Shown: positions 8,270 to 17,575, numbered from the stretch's first letter. The stretch: 64,000 nucleotides of DNA from Ga0077527 sp945862135 (GCA_964203275.1 CAXNMF010000013.1:1-64000), one strand, 5' to 3'. Translations and numbers: made by a program. Notes: generated from the letters alone by a model not told the origin.

Positions 8270-9251
8270 TCAGTTGGTATGGTACAGGTTGGCCGCCTTG
8301 ATGACTTTTTCCCACTTATCTTTTTCAGACTTGATATAGGCGCCGAAGGCTTCCGGAGTGGTCGGCGCTGCGTCGAGGCCGGATGCAAACAGGATCTTTT
8401 TGACGTCTTCCATTTTAAGGACGACGTTGATCTCCTTGTTCATGCGATTGATGATCGGCCGCGGCGTTTTGGCCGGGACCAGAACGCCGTTACCAGTTGT
8501 TGGCGTCGAAACCTTTGACGCCGGCTTCGGCGATGGTCGGCAGTTCCGGCACCAGGGCCGAGCGCTTCGAGGTGGTGACGCCGAGCGCGCGCAGTCTGCC
8601 GGTCTTCATATGTGGCACAGCGCTGGCCGCGGTAGCGAAGATCAGGTTGATGTTGCCGGCGACCAGATCAATGATCGACGGCCCGCCGCCTTTGTAAGGG
8701 ACGTGGGTGATTTTGGTTCCGGTTTGCAGGTTGAACAGTTCCAGTGCGAGATGGCCGGCACCGCCGACACCCGAAGAGCCGCCATTCAACTGTTTGGATT
8801 TGCCCAGTGCAACGAGTTCCGTGACATTTTTCGCTGCGACCGAAGGGTGCACAACCAGGATGTTGGTGGAGTCAACCGCCTGTGAAACCGGCGCGAGATC
8901 CATGATCGGATCGAACGACAGTTTTTTGTACAGCGACGGATTGATTGCCAGCGCCGCGATCGTGCCCATCAGAATCGTGTAACCGTCAGCGGTAGATTTG
9001 GAGGTGATTTCGGCAGCGATATTGCCGGAAGCGCCGGGGCGGTTGTCGATGATGATCTGCTGGCCGAGCAATTCGCCCAGCTTCGAACCCATGGCTCGCG
9101 CGGTGGTGTCGGTGCCGCCGCCGGGCGCAAAGCCGACGAGCATGCGGATCGGTTTGGTGGGCTGCCATTCGCCGGCGGGTGCGGCGGCGAATGCCGTGCC
9201 GGCAGCCAGGGTCAGCGGCAGCGTGATTGCGATGGATTTCCAGTTGAACAT
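8270..9251 (-). pseudogene. Bug/TctC-family receptor, interrupted by a +1 frameshift
   Basis: Reading starts at the ATG at 9251 (good signal peptide, WKSIAITLPLTLAAGTAFA) and shows all receptor landmarks: MLVGFAPGGGTDTTARA, IIDNRPGASGNIAAE, VPYKGGGPSIIDLVAGN. At 8490-8491 an extra base turns the expected Trp-Tyr-Gly into Trp-stop. In the shifted frame the receptor C-terminus continues perfectly (VLVPAKTPRPIINRMNKE to a stop at 8270), giving about 327 residues in total. It is either a recent mutation or a sequencing error, since nothing else is decayed. LysR regulator gene lies just upstream on the same strand. Confidence 0.85.
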
Positions 9252-9409
9252 TGATTTCTCCTCGGTTGATGCTGAATTTTGATTGGTGATTGCGTTTTGC
9301 GTTGCTGGATTCGCGAGACCGCACATTATACCCAGAGGCGCATCCTGCGCGTGCCGCGATGTAACTCTTAACCTCGCCCGTGTTTGCCGCGCTGCACCAG
9401 CGGCCGGAT

Positions 9410-10308
9410 TTATCGGGGTTGAGTGCCCGTTTTCAGATGGGCCAGCAGCAGACGGGCCGCCATACTGAGGGTTTGCGGGTCGCGGGTACAAATATTCAGT
9501 CGGTAGCGGGCCCAGCTGTCGTTGAGGCGGATGCAGTGAAAAGCCATGGCCTTGCTGTAGGGCAGGGCGCAGTGTTCGGGCAGCACGGCGAGGCCGAGTC
9601 CGGCTTCAACCATGCGCCGCAGGCCGTCGAAGCCGTCCACCTGCAGGCGGTGTTTGAGCGCGACGCCCTGTTCGGCGGCGACGCGCAGCACCAGATTGCC
9701 GATCGAACTGGTTTCCGAGAGGCTGACAAAGTCGTAAGCCGCGGCTTCGGCCAGCGAGATGGTTTTGCGTTTGGCCAGGGCATGGTCCTGCGGCGTGATC
9801 AGCATCAGGCGTATCGCCTGGTAGGGCCGGACCGTCAGATCCTCGGCCGGCACATGGCGGCGCAAAAATGCCGATGTTCGGCCTCGCCTTCGGTAACGGC
9901 GCGCACCACATCAACACTGTGTTTTTTCTCAAGTTGGATGCCGACCCGCGGGTGGGCATCCAGATAGTCACGCAGCGCAGCGGGCAGCGCACCCGATACC
10001 CCCGACGGGTTGGCGTGGATGCGGATGCGGCCGCGGTGGCCGCCTGCGTATTCGCTGAGTTTGTTTTCTGCGCGATCAAGGATGGCGAAGATGCTGCGCA
10101 CGTCGGCGGCGAGGGCTTCACCGGCGGCCGTCGGGCGTATGCCCTTGGGGTGGCGGTCGAACAACTGCACGCTCAGCGCGGTTTCCAGTTCGGTGATGCG
10201 CTTGCTGATGGCGGGCGCGGTAATGTGCTCGCGCTCGGCGGCCTTGGCGATGCTGTGTTCTTCGATGACGGCGAGGAACAGTTTTAAGGTCGTGAGGTCG
10301 GGCCGCAT
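9410..10308 (-). pseudogene. LysR-family transcriptional regulator with two +1 frameshifts
   Basis: The N-terminal winged helix-turn-helix is clear (LTTLKLFLAVIEEHSIAKAA, ITAPAISKRITELE, LFDRHPKGIRPT), then a substrate-binding domain of type 2 periplasmic fold. The frame is broken at 9877-9878 (extra T on the plus strand) and again near 9859-9860 (extra G); the short stretch between them reads DIGIFA in the third frame, the expected LysR sequence, so both shifts are needed to rebuild a 298-residue protein. The last part (VEAGLGLAVLPEHCALPY, LARYRLNIC region) is intact. It would regulate the adjacent Bug/LigJ genes; effector unknown. Confidence 0.8.
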
Positions 10309-10342
10309 GACGGGTCTTCGCGGGGGCGCTAAAAAATAATTA

Positions 10343-10362
10343 ATTAATTCAAATACTTAAGT
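10343..10362 (+). repeat. AT-rich intergenic motif, copy 3
   Basis: ATTAATTCAAATACTTAAGT, inside an AT-rich tract at 10332-10364 in front of the LysR gene (minus strand) and the glutaredoxin-DinB gene (plus strand). This is the only copy lying between divergent genes. Confidence 0.45.
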
Positions 10363-10492
10363 TTGTCACCCGGGGCGGGTGATCGGGCATAAGCGGCCGG
10401 AATGGGGGCGATAAGCAATGGTTAACGCGACCGGGTGCGGATTCTGGCACCATCCCCTGCGTTTAACAAACCGCCAACCGGAGAAATGCGCC

Positions 10493-11253
10493 ATGAGCGA
10501 CACCATCACCCTCTTTACCAAACCCGGATGAAGTAGCTGTCTCAAGGCGAAAGAGTTTCTTTCGCGTTCCGGTGTGCAATTCGAAGTCGTTGACATCATG
10601 GCCGATCCCTGAAGGGATGACACGCCTGCTCGCCTTTGGTGTGCGCAACGTGCCCGTCGTGTCACGTGGTAAGGAATATGTATTCGGTCAGGTGCTGGCC
10701 GATGTGGCCCGTCTTGCCGGTGTGAAGCCGCCGGGACTGGCCGGCCTGACGCCGGCGCAAATGGTTGAGCGCTGGTTGTTTGTGCTGGCTGCCGCGCAGC
10801 GTTTTGTGCGCCAGTTGCCCACGGATTACATGGAAGAGCGTGCGATTGCCAATCGCGACCGCTCGGTGCGTTACATGGCCTTCCATGTGTTCCGCATCGG
10901 CGAGGCTTTCCTTGAAGTCACGCAGGGTGAAGAGATGACCGTCGAGCGGCCCGAACGTGGCTCCGGGCGATGATCTGAAAACCGGCGCGCAGATTGCCGT
11001 CTACGGTGACGATATCATCAAACGCATCACGGCGTGGTGGGGCAGCGTCGCTGATCCGACCTGCGCGGGCAAGGTGCCGACGTACTACGGCATGCAGCCG
11101 ATGCGTGATGTGCTGGAACGTTGCACCTGGCACTCGGCACAGCACGTGCGCCAGCTGATGGCGATTCTCGAGCGTCTGAACATTGCGCCGGATACTCCCG
11201 TGACCGACAAGGATCTTGCTGGTCTGCCGATGCCCAAGGGCGTCTGGGAATAA
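10493..11253 (+). pseudogene. glutaredoxin-DinB fusion protein with in-frame TGA at the active site and two +1 frameshifts (possible selenoprotein)
   Basis: Starts at the ATG at 10493 with GGAGA upstream. Residues 1-75 are a glutaredoxin (ITLFTKPG-x-SSCLKAKEFL, then VRNVPVVSRGKEYVFGQ with the cis-proline VP); the rest is a DinB-type four-helix domain (MVERWLFVLAAAQRFVRQLP, MAFHVFRIGEAFLEV, WHSAQHVRQLMAIL). Total about 252 residues. Codon 13, where CxxC should begin, is TGA, leaving (TGA)-S-S-C with spacing intact. An extra C in 10607-10609 and another in 10950-10952 shift the frame; removing them restores the protein. The TGA is not explained by a base insertion, and a hairpin follows it. Selenocysteine, nonsense mutation and sequence error are all open. 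Confidence 0.7.
10547..10565 (+). promoter_or_regulatory. hairpin downstream of the in-frame TGA (candidate bacterial SECIS)
   Basis: GCGAAAG (10547-10553) pairs perfectly with CTTTCGC (10559-10565) around the 5-nt loop AGTTT. The loop begins 22 nt after the TGA at 10529-10531 and has G at its second position. Bacterial selenocysteine insertion elements are short stem-loops just behind the UGA with a G near the start of the apical loop, so position and shape fit. A 7-bp hairpin can also arise by chance. Confidence 0.3.
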
Positions 11254-11283
11254 GGCCCGAAGGCCAATACAAACGGAAACAAC

Positions 11284-12352
11284 ATGACATTACAAATCGG
11301 AATTCTCGAAGGCGATGACATCGGGCTGGAAGTGGTGCCCGAGACCATCAAGGTAATGAAGGCGGCGGCACAAAAGTGCGGACTGTCGGTGAACTGGCAT
11401 CCGGTGCCGATCGGCATGAAGGCGTACAAGGAACTGGGTTACACCCTGCCGCCGGGCACGCTGGAAAAGCTCGATACGCTGGACGGCTGGGTACTCGGAC
11501 CGATCGGCCATCAGGCTTATCCGAAAGGTGTTGCCGAATGCGATCAATCCGCATCCGATCCTGCGCAAGCACTACGATCTGTTTGCCAACATCCGTCCTG
11601 CCAAGTCTTACGCCGGGCTGCCGTCAATCTACAACGATGTTGACCTGATCATCGTGCGCGAGAACAACGAAGGCTTCCCGCCGGACCGCAACGTGTTCAT
11701 GGGCAACGGTGAATTCCGGCCGACGCCGGACATGACCATTGGCATCCGCGTGATCACGCGCCAGGGTTCGCGCAAGGTGGCGCGCGCAGCCTTTGAGCTG
11801 GCGCGTACGCGTCCGCGCAAGATCATGACGTCGGTGCACAAGGACACGGTGTTCAAGCTCGCCTGCGGCATGTTTGCCGAAGAGTGCCGTCTGCTCGCCA
11901 AGGAATATCCGGATGTGACCTACAACGAAGTGCTGGTCGATACGATGGCGATGAAACTGGTGATGAAACCGCAGCAGTTCGATGTCATCGTTACCACCAA
12001 TACCTTCGGTGACATTCTGTCGGATGCAGCGGCAGGGCTGGTCGGCGGGCTGGGTCTCGCGCCCGGACTGTCAGCGGGACCGGATCGTGCGATGGCGCAG
12101 GCCACGCACGGCTCGGCGCCGGATATCGCCGGGAAGGGCATTGCCAATCCCTACGCGATGATCATGTCGGGTCAGATGCTTTACGCCTGGCTCGGCCACA
12201 AGCACAATGAACCGAAAGCCGTCGAGGCTGCGGATCTGATGGAGAAGGCCGTGGAAGCGGTGATCCGTGAAGGCAAGGTTCTGACCGGCGACCTCGGTGG
12301 CAAGGCCAGCACCCGCGAGATGGGCGACGCGATCGCCGCCAAGCTCGCCTAG
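11284..12352 (+). pseudogene. isocitrate/isopropylmalate dehydrogenase-family enzyme, one +1 frameshift
   Basis: About 355 residues once the extra A at 11537-11538 is removed (GCCGAATGCG should read GCCGATGCG). N-terminus IGILEGDDIGLEVVPETIKVM is the nucleotide-site start of the decarboxylating dehydrogenases; FGDILSDAAAGLVGGLGLAPG carries the metal-binding aspartates and THGSAPDIAGKGIANP the NAD-site loop. The family oxidises 3-isopropylmalate, isocitrate, tartrate or related 2-hydroxyacids. A close, intact paralogue is at 25118-26173. It lies 30 bases behind the glutaredoxin-DinB gene. Its stop codon overlaps that of the convergent pdxA-like gene (shared CTAG). Confidence 0.85.
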
Positions 12353-13368
12353 GCGGCTTTTGCAGCGGCTTTACGTCCGGCGGCCATGCGGGCCGCCAGC
12401 GTGAAGGCGTGTTCGATTGCGCCCACATCGGCGACACCTTTGCCGACGATGTCGTAGGCGGTGCCGTGGGCCGGCGTGGTGAATACCGAGGGTAGTCCGG
12501 CAGTCACGGTGACGCCCTTGTTGAAGCCGAGCAGCTTGGTCGCGATCTGGCCCTGGTCGTGGTACATCATGACCACGCCGTCAAACTTGCCCTTGAGCGC
12601 CTGCAGGAAAATGGCGTCCGATGAAATCGGACCCGTGCAGTCGATGCCGCTGCTTTTCAGCTTGTCGATCGTCGGGCGGATGATGCGGATTTCTTCGTCG
12701 CCGAACAGGCCGTTTTCGCCGTTGTGCGGATTGAGTGCGGCAACGCCGATGCGCGGATTGACCTTGCCGGCGGCGCGCAGCGTGTCGTTGGCGAGATTCA
12801 CGGCGGCGGTGATGCGTTCCGGCGTGATCATGTTGACGGCTTCGCGCAATGCGACGTGTGAGGTGACGCGGAAGGTGCTGAACTGGTCGATGACGTTCAT
12901 TTCACCGAAAAAGCCGCTGTGTTTGAGCAGGCTGGCGAACATCTGATGCTCGTCGTTGAATTTCCAGCCGCCGCGGTTCATCGCGCCCTTGTTCAGCGGC
13001 GCGAAGCTGATGCCGTCGAGTTTGCCGGCGATGGCGAGATCGATCATGAACTTGAGGGTGTCGCCCGCGAGTTTGCCGGCTTCGTCGGAGGAAACGCCCT
13101 GCGGGTATTGGGCCGGATCGGTGTCTCCGAGGTCGATCAGCGGGTAGTCCTTGCGTGGCCACTGGATCTCGTCGATGTTTTTGCAGACGCTGTAAGCGAA
13201 TTTGACGTTGGCATTGCGCATGCCGAGCTCCAGCACGCGGCGGTCGCCGATGATGATGGTTTGCGCGCAGGCGGCGGGTTTGCCCGAGGCCAGCAGTTTG
13301 GCGGCGATTTCCGGGCCGATCCCGGTGACGTCGCCGAGCATGAATCCGATGCGGGGTAGTGTGTTCAT
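12349..13368 (-). CDS. PdxA-family 4-(phosphohydroxy)threonine/threonate dehydrogenase
   Basis: 339 residues from the ATG at 13368 (CTGGAGAACTC before it). PdxA landmarks: IGFMLGDVTGIGPEIAAKLL, FAPLNKGAMNRGG, DEHQMFASLL (a metal-site region), VAALNPHNGENGLFGDEE, SSDAIF and MMYHDQGQIATKLLGF. The divergent details and catabolic setting suggest the PdxA2 type that oxidises phosphorylated four-carbon sugar acids (threonate/erythronate) rather than the pyridoxal-phosphate pathway enzyme; this is inference. It lies 28 bp behind the MmgE/PrpD gene, one operon. No four-carbon acid kinase (DUF1537) is adjacent, which the PdxA2 pathway would need. Confidence 0.85.
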   Translation of the reverse strand: MNTLPRIGFMLGDVTGIGPEIAAKLLASGKPAACAQTIIIGDRRVLELGMRNANVKFAYSVCKNIDEIQWPRKDYPLIDLGDTDPAQYPQGVSSDEAGKLAGDTLKFMIDLAIAGKLDGISFAPLNKGAMNRGGWKFNDEHQMFASLLKHSGFFGEMNVIDQFSTFRVTSHVALREAVNMITPERITAAVNLANDTLRAAGKVNPRIGVAALNPHNGENGLFGDEEIRIIRPTIDKLKSSGIDCTGPISSDAIFLQALKGKFDGVVMMYHDQGQIATKLLGFNKGVTVTAGLPSVFTTPAHGTAYDIVGKGVADVGAIEHAFTLAARMAAGRKAAAKAA

Positions 13369-13396
13369 GAGTTCTCCAGTGGGGCAGGATTCTAGT

Positions 13397-14851
13397 CTAT
13401 TTTTTTGTTTTCGCCGCTTTCCTGCGGGCAGGTGCGATGGCAAGCAGGCACGTCAGTTCTCGGGTGTTTTTCAGTTGCTCGAGATTGAAAACAGTAACAA
13501 TGACTTTCTCGATATTTGCCGCAGGCAGACCGCCCCAGGCCGCGCATTCCCGGAACTTGTCAGCGACTTCGTCATCACTCATTGGATTGGCTGGACTGCC
13601 TTTGCCGAAATCGGCGCGGCCGCTGACGGTACGGCCATCGCTCAGTTCGATGTCGATGATCGTGGTCATTTTTTCATAGCCGGCGGCTTCGGCAACGGGA
13701 TGAACGCCGAATTCTATTTTTTTCATCATCCGGCGCACGTCGGCGCGATTGACCACAGCATCCGTGAATTGGGCGAGGCCGGCACGGCGTTCCAGCAGCA
13801 GGATCGCCATGCAGAATTCCATGCTGAACTTGGCTTGTAGCTCGTTTTTCGGGCTGCGGTGGATCAGCGTGTTGGGCATGTGGCGGTTGGTGCCGATGCG
13901 CGCTTTGATCACCTGCGACGGGCGGATGTCGTATTGATGAATCAGCTCCAGCATTGCACCCATGCCCGGGTGCGTCAGCGAGCCGCTGGGATGCGGTTTG
14001 ATCGACACGCCGGGCATCGCGAAGGTCCAGGGTTTGCCGAGTTTGCCGTGGATGGCGGCAGGGTCATAACCGCCGCCCGCTGCATTGAAGAATCCGCGTT
14101 TGGCTTCCAGCGCATCTGGTGCTGCGGTCCAGCCGAGTTTGATCAGTTCGGCGGCCATCACGCCGGATTCCGCCGAGCGGCCCGGATGAAAGGGTTTGGT
14201 CATGGTGCCGAAGTTTTCGCGCAGACCCGCGGCCTGGCTGGCGCCGAGGCTCAAAGCCTGCGCGGTCTGATCGACATCAAGGCCGAGCAGGCGCGCGGCA
14301 CCCGCAGCGGCGCCAATCACGCCCAGCGTTGCCGTCGAATGGAAGCCGTCCGAGTAATGCCGCGGGTTGATGGCTTCGGCGAGTTTGGTTTCGACTTCAA
14401 CGGCGATCTGATAAGCGGTCAGAAGGTCGAGGCCGGAGCGGTTGTCCCGTTCGGCCAGCGCCAGCACCGCGGGCAGTGCAGGCGCGGTGGGGTGGGTGAG
14501 CAGGCCGTAGACACGGTCGCTGGCGACGGCCAGTTGCGTGTCGTCGTAATCGTCGGCGTGGATGGCAATGCCGTTGGCGAAGGCGGCGAAGCGCGGCGGT
14601 ACTTTGATCGACGTGCCAATGACCGTTGCACCGCGGTCCAGCGGTACGCCCAGGGTTTTCAGATAGTTGCGCACGACATGGCCGGATTCGGCGGCATTGC
14701 CGGCCAGCGCGAGACCGAGACCGTCGAGCAGCGAACGTTTACCCAGGTGCATCACGTTGCGGGGAATGCGGGCCGGTTGCGTGCGCGTGACGAATCGGGC
14801 GACTTCGGCGGTCAGGGCAATTTCTTTGGCCATGATGATTTTTTGACCCAT
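13397..14851 (-). CDS. MmgE/PrpD family protein (2-methylcitrate dehydratase-like)
   Basis: 484 residues from the ATG at 14851; the ATG at 14833 (MAKEIALTAEV) is an alternative. The family includes 2-methylcitrate dehydratase PrpD, iminodisuccinate epimerase and cis-aconitate decarboxylase. Visible are HADDYDDTQLAV (family H-x-x-D-x-D-D segment), GFHSTATLGVIGAAAGAARLLGLD, LRENFGTMTKPFHPGRSAESGV and IKPHPSGSLTHPGM. The C-terminus ends in a basic Lys/Arg/Ala tail (ARRKAAKTKK). No prpB/prpC nearby, so the true substrate is unknown. First gene of an operon with the PdxA-like gene. Confidence 0.88.
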   Translation of the reverse strand: MGQKIIMAKEIALTAEVARFVTRTQPARIPRNVMHLGKRSLLDGLGLALAGNAAESGHVVRNYLKTLGVPLDRGATVIGTSIKVPPRFAAFANGIAIHADDYDDTQLAVASDRVYGLLTHPTAPALPAVLALAERDNRSGLDLLTAYQIAVEVETKLAEAINPRHYSDGFHSTATLGVIGAAAGAARLLGLDVDQTAQALSLGASQAAGLRENFGTMTKPFHPGRSAESGVMAAELIKLGWTAAPDALEAKRGFFNAAGGGYDPAAIHGKLGKPWTFAMPGVSIKPHPSGSLTHPGMGAMLELIHQYDIRPSQVIKARIGTNRHMPNTLIHRSPKNELQAKFSMEFCMAILLLERRAGLAQFTDAVVNRADVRRMMKKIEFGVHPVAEAAGYEKMTTIIDIELSDGRTVSGRADFGKGSPANPMSDDEVADKFRECAAWGGLPAANIEKVIVTVFNLEQLKNTRELTCLLAIAPARRKAAKTKK

Positions 14852-14953
14852 TTTTGTGGTGCCGGATTATCTCATCCGATACGCCTTGCCGCCCTATCAG
14901 GCGCGGGTTAATCTCGCGACTCGTTTTTGCTGCTTTTACAAAGAAACCCCCTC

Positions 14954-15730
14954 ATGAAAAATCCCATACGCGCTGCCCTGCAGCGGGGCGAAACCGTCAC
15001 CGGCCTGATCCTGTTCAGCGGCAGTCCGATGATCACCGAACTGGCCGCTGCCGCCGGCATCGACTTTGTCATCATCGACATGGAGCACAGCGCGCTGGAT
15101 TTCGATACCTGCGCCCACGTGGTCCGCGCTGCCGATGCTGCGGGCATCACGCCTTTTGTGCGTATTGCCGATGTCGAACGCACGCTGATCCTCAAGCTGA
15201 TGAATATGGGTGTGGCCGGCATTGCGATTTCGCATGCCACCACCGAAAACTGCGCGAAGGCGCTGAATTACGCACGTTATGCGCCGGAGGGTGAGCGCGG
15301 CGCCTGCGCGATCGTGCGTTCGGCGGGTTATTCGCCGGGTGACTGGAGTGCGCATGTACGCAAAGCCAATGACGAAATGATGGTGATCCCGCTGATTGAA
15401 GACACGCCGACACTGCAGAACTTCGAGGCGATGGCGGCAATGCCCGGGCTGGAAGTGTTTTTCATCGGGCCGACGGATCTGTCGATTGCGCTCGGCGTTC
15501 CGCATGCGACTTTCGATGAGCCGAAAATGGCGTCTGCGCTGGAGAAGGTGGTTGCTGCCGCCCGCAAACACGGCAAGTACGTGATGACCACCATCGGCAA
15601 CAAACCGGACCCGGTCTACGGCAAATCGGTGCGTGACCGCGGCGTGCAGGCTGTGGTGCTCGGCACCGACGGGCACCTGTTTCTGGATGTGTGCCGTCGA
15701 TTGAATGCTGTGAAAAACTGTAAAGCTTAA
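14954..15730 (+). CDS. HpcH/HpaI-family aldolase
   Basis: 258 residues from the ATG at 14954. Class II pyruvate-type aldolase of the HpaI/GarL group that reversibly splits 4-hydroxy-2-oxo acids to pyruvate or a keto-acid and an aldehyde. Features: GIDFVIIDMEHSALDF (conserved H of the active site), LMNMGVAGIAISHATTEN, YARYAPEGERGAC, IPLIEDTPTLQNFEAMA (metal-binding Glu) and VFFIGPTDLSIALGVP (metal-binding Asp). The start lacks a strong ribosome site. Followed by a repeat and then by the beta-keto acid cleavage enzyme gene in the same direction. Confidence 0.9.
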   Translation: MKNPIRAALQRGETVTGLILFSGSPMITELAAAAGIDFVIIDMEHSALDFDTCAHVVRAADAAGITPFVRIADVERTLILKLMNMGVAGIAISHATTENCAKALNYARYAPEGERGACAIVRSAGYSPGDWSAHVRKANDEMMVIPLIEDTPTLQNFEAMAAMPGLEVFFIGPTDLSIALGVPHATFDEPKMASALEKVVAAARKHGKYVMTTIGNKPDPVYGKSVRDRGVQAVVLGTDGHLFLDVCRRLNAVKNCKA

Positions 15731-15734
15731 AAGC

Positions 15735-15843
15735 AGCCACAGAGGGCACAGAGAGCACAGAGGGTTCTTTGGTAAGTCAGGTATTTTCCCAAGGCTGCCT
15801 TGTCGGATAGCTGGGTTTGCTTTTCTCTGTGTTCTCTGTGGCT
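15735..15843. repeat. CACAGAG-type inverted repeat pair
   Basis: Left arm AGCCACAGAGGGCACAGAGA (15735-15754) matches the complement of the right arm at 15824-15843 in 18 of 20 bases, enclosing about 70 bases. This type of CACAGAG repeat is commonly scattered in environmental proteobacterial genomes. The left arm also continues into a second CACAGAG unit. Confidence 0.7.
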
Positions 15844-15867
15844 AAAGATTTTGACTTTGGGGTTTCA

Positions 15868-16749
15868 ATGAACAAAAAACTCATCATTACCGTGCGCGTC
15901 AACGAGTACATGTCGCGGGACATCAACAAAAACGTGCCGTTCACACCGGACGAGATTGCCGAGACGGCGGCGGAATGCCGTGCAGCCGGCGCGTCAATCA
16001 TCCATTTTCATGCGCGTAATCCCGATGGCGGCAAATGCCATGAGCCCGAGGTGTATGCCGAGATCGTCGCCAAAATCCGTGAGAAGACCGATATCTTGAT
16101 TGATTCGACGCTGGGTCAGATTACCGTCAACGAAGACGAGAACCGCCTCGCGCATATCAAACTGATGGGCCAGAAAAGCAGCACGCGTCCAGATTTTGCT
16201 GCGGTGGATACCGGCAGCAGCAATATCGATGCCTATGACCCGGCCCAAAAGAAATTCCTGACCACCAACAAGATCTACAAGAACAGCACCGAGACCTGCC
16301 TGTTTCTTGCAAAGGGAATGACCGATGCGGGCGTAAAGCCGCATCTGTCGGTATGGGCGGTGCCTTTCGTGCGCATGGTCGATGCTTTTCTCGACATGGG
16401 CGCGATCAAGGAGCCGGCCTATGTGCAGTGCGTGCTGGCCGAGGGCGGTATTGTAGGCGCGCATCCCTGCACCACGCGCGGCCTCGAGGCACTAATCGAT
16501 TTCCTGCCGCCGCAGCGGCGCATCGAATGGACGGTGGCGTGCAAGGAGGGAAACCTCTTCAACGTCGCCTCGACCGCGCTGGACCGCAACGGCCATCTCG
16601 CACCGGGCATCGGCGACTATCCCTATCCGGAGCTGGGCTGTCCGACCAATGCCGAACTGGTGCAACGTTTTGCCGAATTAGGGCGTGCCGTGGGACGGGA
16701 GCCGGCGACGACGGACGAAGCGCGAGGCATGCTCGGCATTGCTCGATGA
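15868..16749 (+). CDS. beta-keto acid cleavage enzyme (BKACE/Kce family)
   Basis: 293 residues from the ATG at 15868. The (beta/alpha)8 zinc enzyme condenses a beta-keto acid with acetyl-CoA to give acetoacetate and a CoA ester; the best known member handles 3-keto-5-aminohexanoate of lysine fermentation, but the family is broad. The zinc motif SIIHFHARNPDGG gives H46 and H48; other landmarks are EIAETAAECRAAGA, DSTLGQI, AGVKPHLSVWAV and GLEALIDFLPP. The neighbourhood of Bug receptors and lyases points to a dicarboxylate-derived keto acid. A direct acceptor cannot be named. Confidence 0.88.
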   Translation: MNKKLIITVRVNEYMSRDINKNVPFTPDEIAETAAECRAAGASIIHFHARNPDGGKCHEPEVYAEIVAKIREKTDILIDSTLGQITVNEDENRLAHIKLMGQKSSTRPDFAAVDTGSSNIDAYDPAQKKFLTTNKIYKNSTETCLFLAKGMTDAGVKPHLSVWAVPFVRMVDAFLDMGAIKEPAYVQCVLAEGGIVGAHPCTTRGLEALIDFLPPQRRIEWTVACKEGNLFNVASTALDRNGHLAPGIGDYPYPELGCPTNAELVQRFAELGRAVGREPATTDEARGMLGIAR

Positions 16750-16780
16750 GCATTTGACGGCCAAACCACCCGGGCGATTT

Positions 16781-17449
16781 ATGCTGCACTGGATTGATCT
16801 GCTGACCGGTTACATCGGATATACGCGCCGTACTGTCGCGGTACTGGTCATGGCGAATCTGCTGCCGCTGGTTCTGGTTGCGACGGGTTGGTGGTCGCTG
16901 CAGCAAGTCCTGTTGCTGTACTGGATAGAAAACGGCGTCGTCGGGTTCTGGAACGTGGTGAAAATTCTGGGTTCAGGCACACCACCGGTTTCGGTCAGGT
17001 TGATTATTTCTACATTTTTTACCGTGCATTTTGGCGGGTTCTTCGTGATTCACGGCGTATTTGTGATGTATTTTCTGAAATTGCCCATCCGCATCGGCGA
17101 TCATCTATTGCAGTCAATGTGGAGTGCGCTTCCGGCGGGTCTCTGGCCCATGGTCGTCGTGCTGATGTGTTCGCACGGCTACTCGACTTACCGCTATCAT
17201 TTTTCCCAAGGGCTCTGGCGTTCTGTCAACGGCGCTGCGTTGATGATGCGGCCTTATGGCAGGGTGGTGCTCTTGCACCTGACAATTCTCGGCTCCGGGT
17301 TCCTGGTGCATATGCAGGGTGAATCCGGTCTGCTGCTGGTGTTGCTGGTGATATTGAAAACGATCGTGGATGTTGTGCTGCATGTCCGGTCCCATCGTCC
17401 AACGGCCAGCCAGTCATTTTTCACGGGATCACGCCCTTTAACCCGATGA
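16781..17449 (+). CDS. integral membrane protein (DUF6498-like)
   Basis: 222 residues from the ATG at 16781. About five to six hydrophobic helices: 17-37 (VAVLVMANLLPLVLVATGWW), 40-60 (QVLLLYWIENGVVGFWNVVK), 70-100, 115-130 and 170-200. The motif LLYWIENGVVGFWNVVKI is the hallmark of the DUF6498 family of unknown function. Its only clue is genome position, between a keto acid cleavage enzyme and a Bug receptor, so a transport role is conceivable but unproven. Confidence 0.6.
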   Translation: MLHWIDLLTGYIGYTRRTVAVLVMANLLPLVLVATGWWSLQQVLLLYWIENGVVGFWNVVKILGSGTPPVSVRLIISTFFTVHFGGFFVIHGVFVMYFLKLPIRIGDHLLQSMWSALPAGLWPMVVVLMCSHGYSTYRYHFSQGLWRSVNGAALMMRPYGRVVLLHLTILGSGFLVHMQGESGLLLVLLVILKTIVDVVLHVRSHRPTASQSFFTGSRPLTR

Positions 17450-17575
17450 ATGAATCGGGGTAATTGCCTGCATTGACGCGGGTGCCGGCGCGAACGGAAT
17501 TTTTCTTGACACGATTCATCCCGCCCCCCAATCTTTTGGCCTTGCATGCCCAATTACTTGGAGGAGGAAAAGGCT

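Noticed and set aside
8490..8491. programmed frameshift in the Bug gene
   Set aside because: No slippery sequence or following pseudoknot is visible, and several unrelated genes have the same kind of lesion.
14936..15676. 246-codon minus-strand frame
   Set aside because: Shadow of the HpcH/HpaI aldolase gene; His/Arg-rich with no signal.
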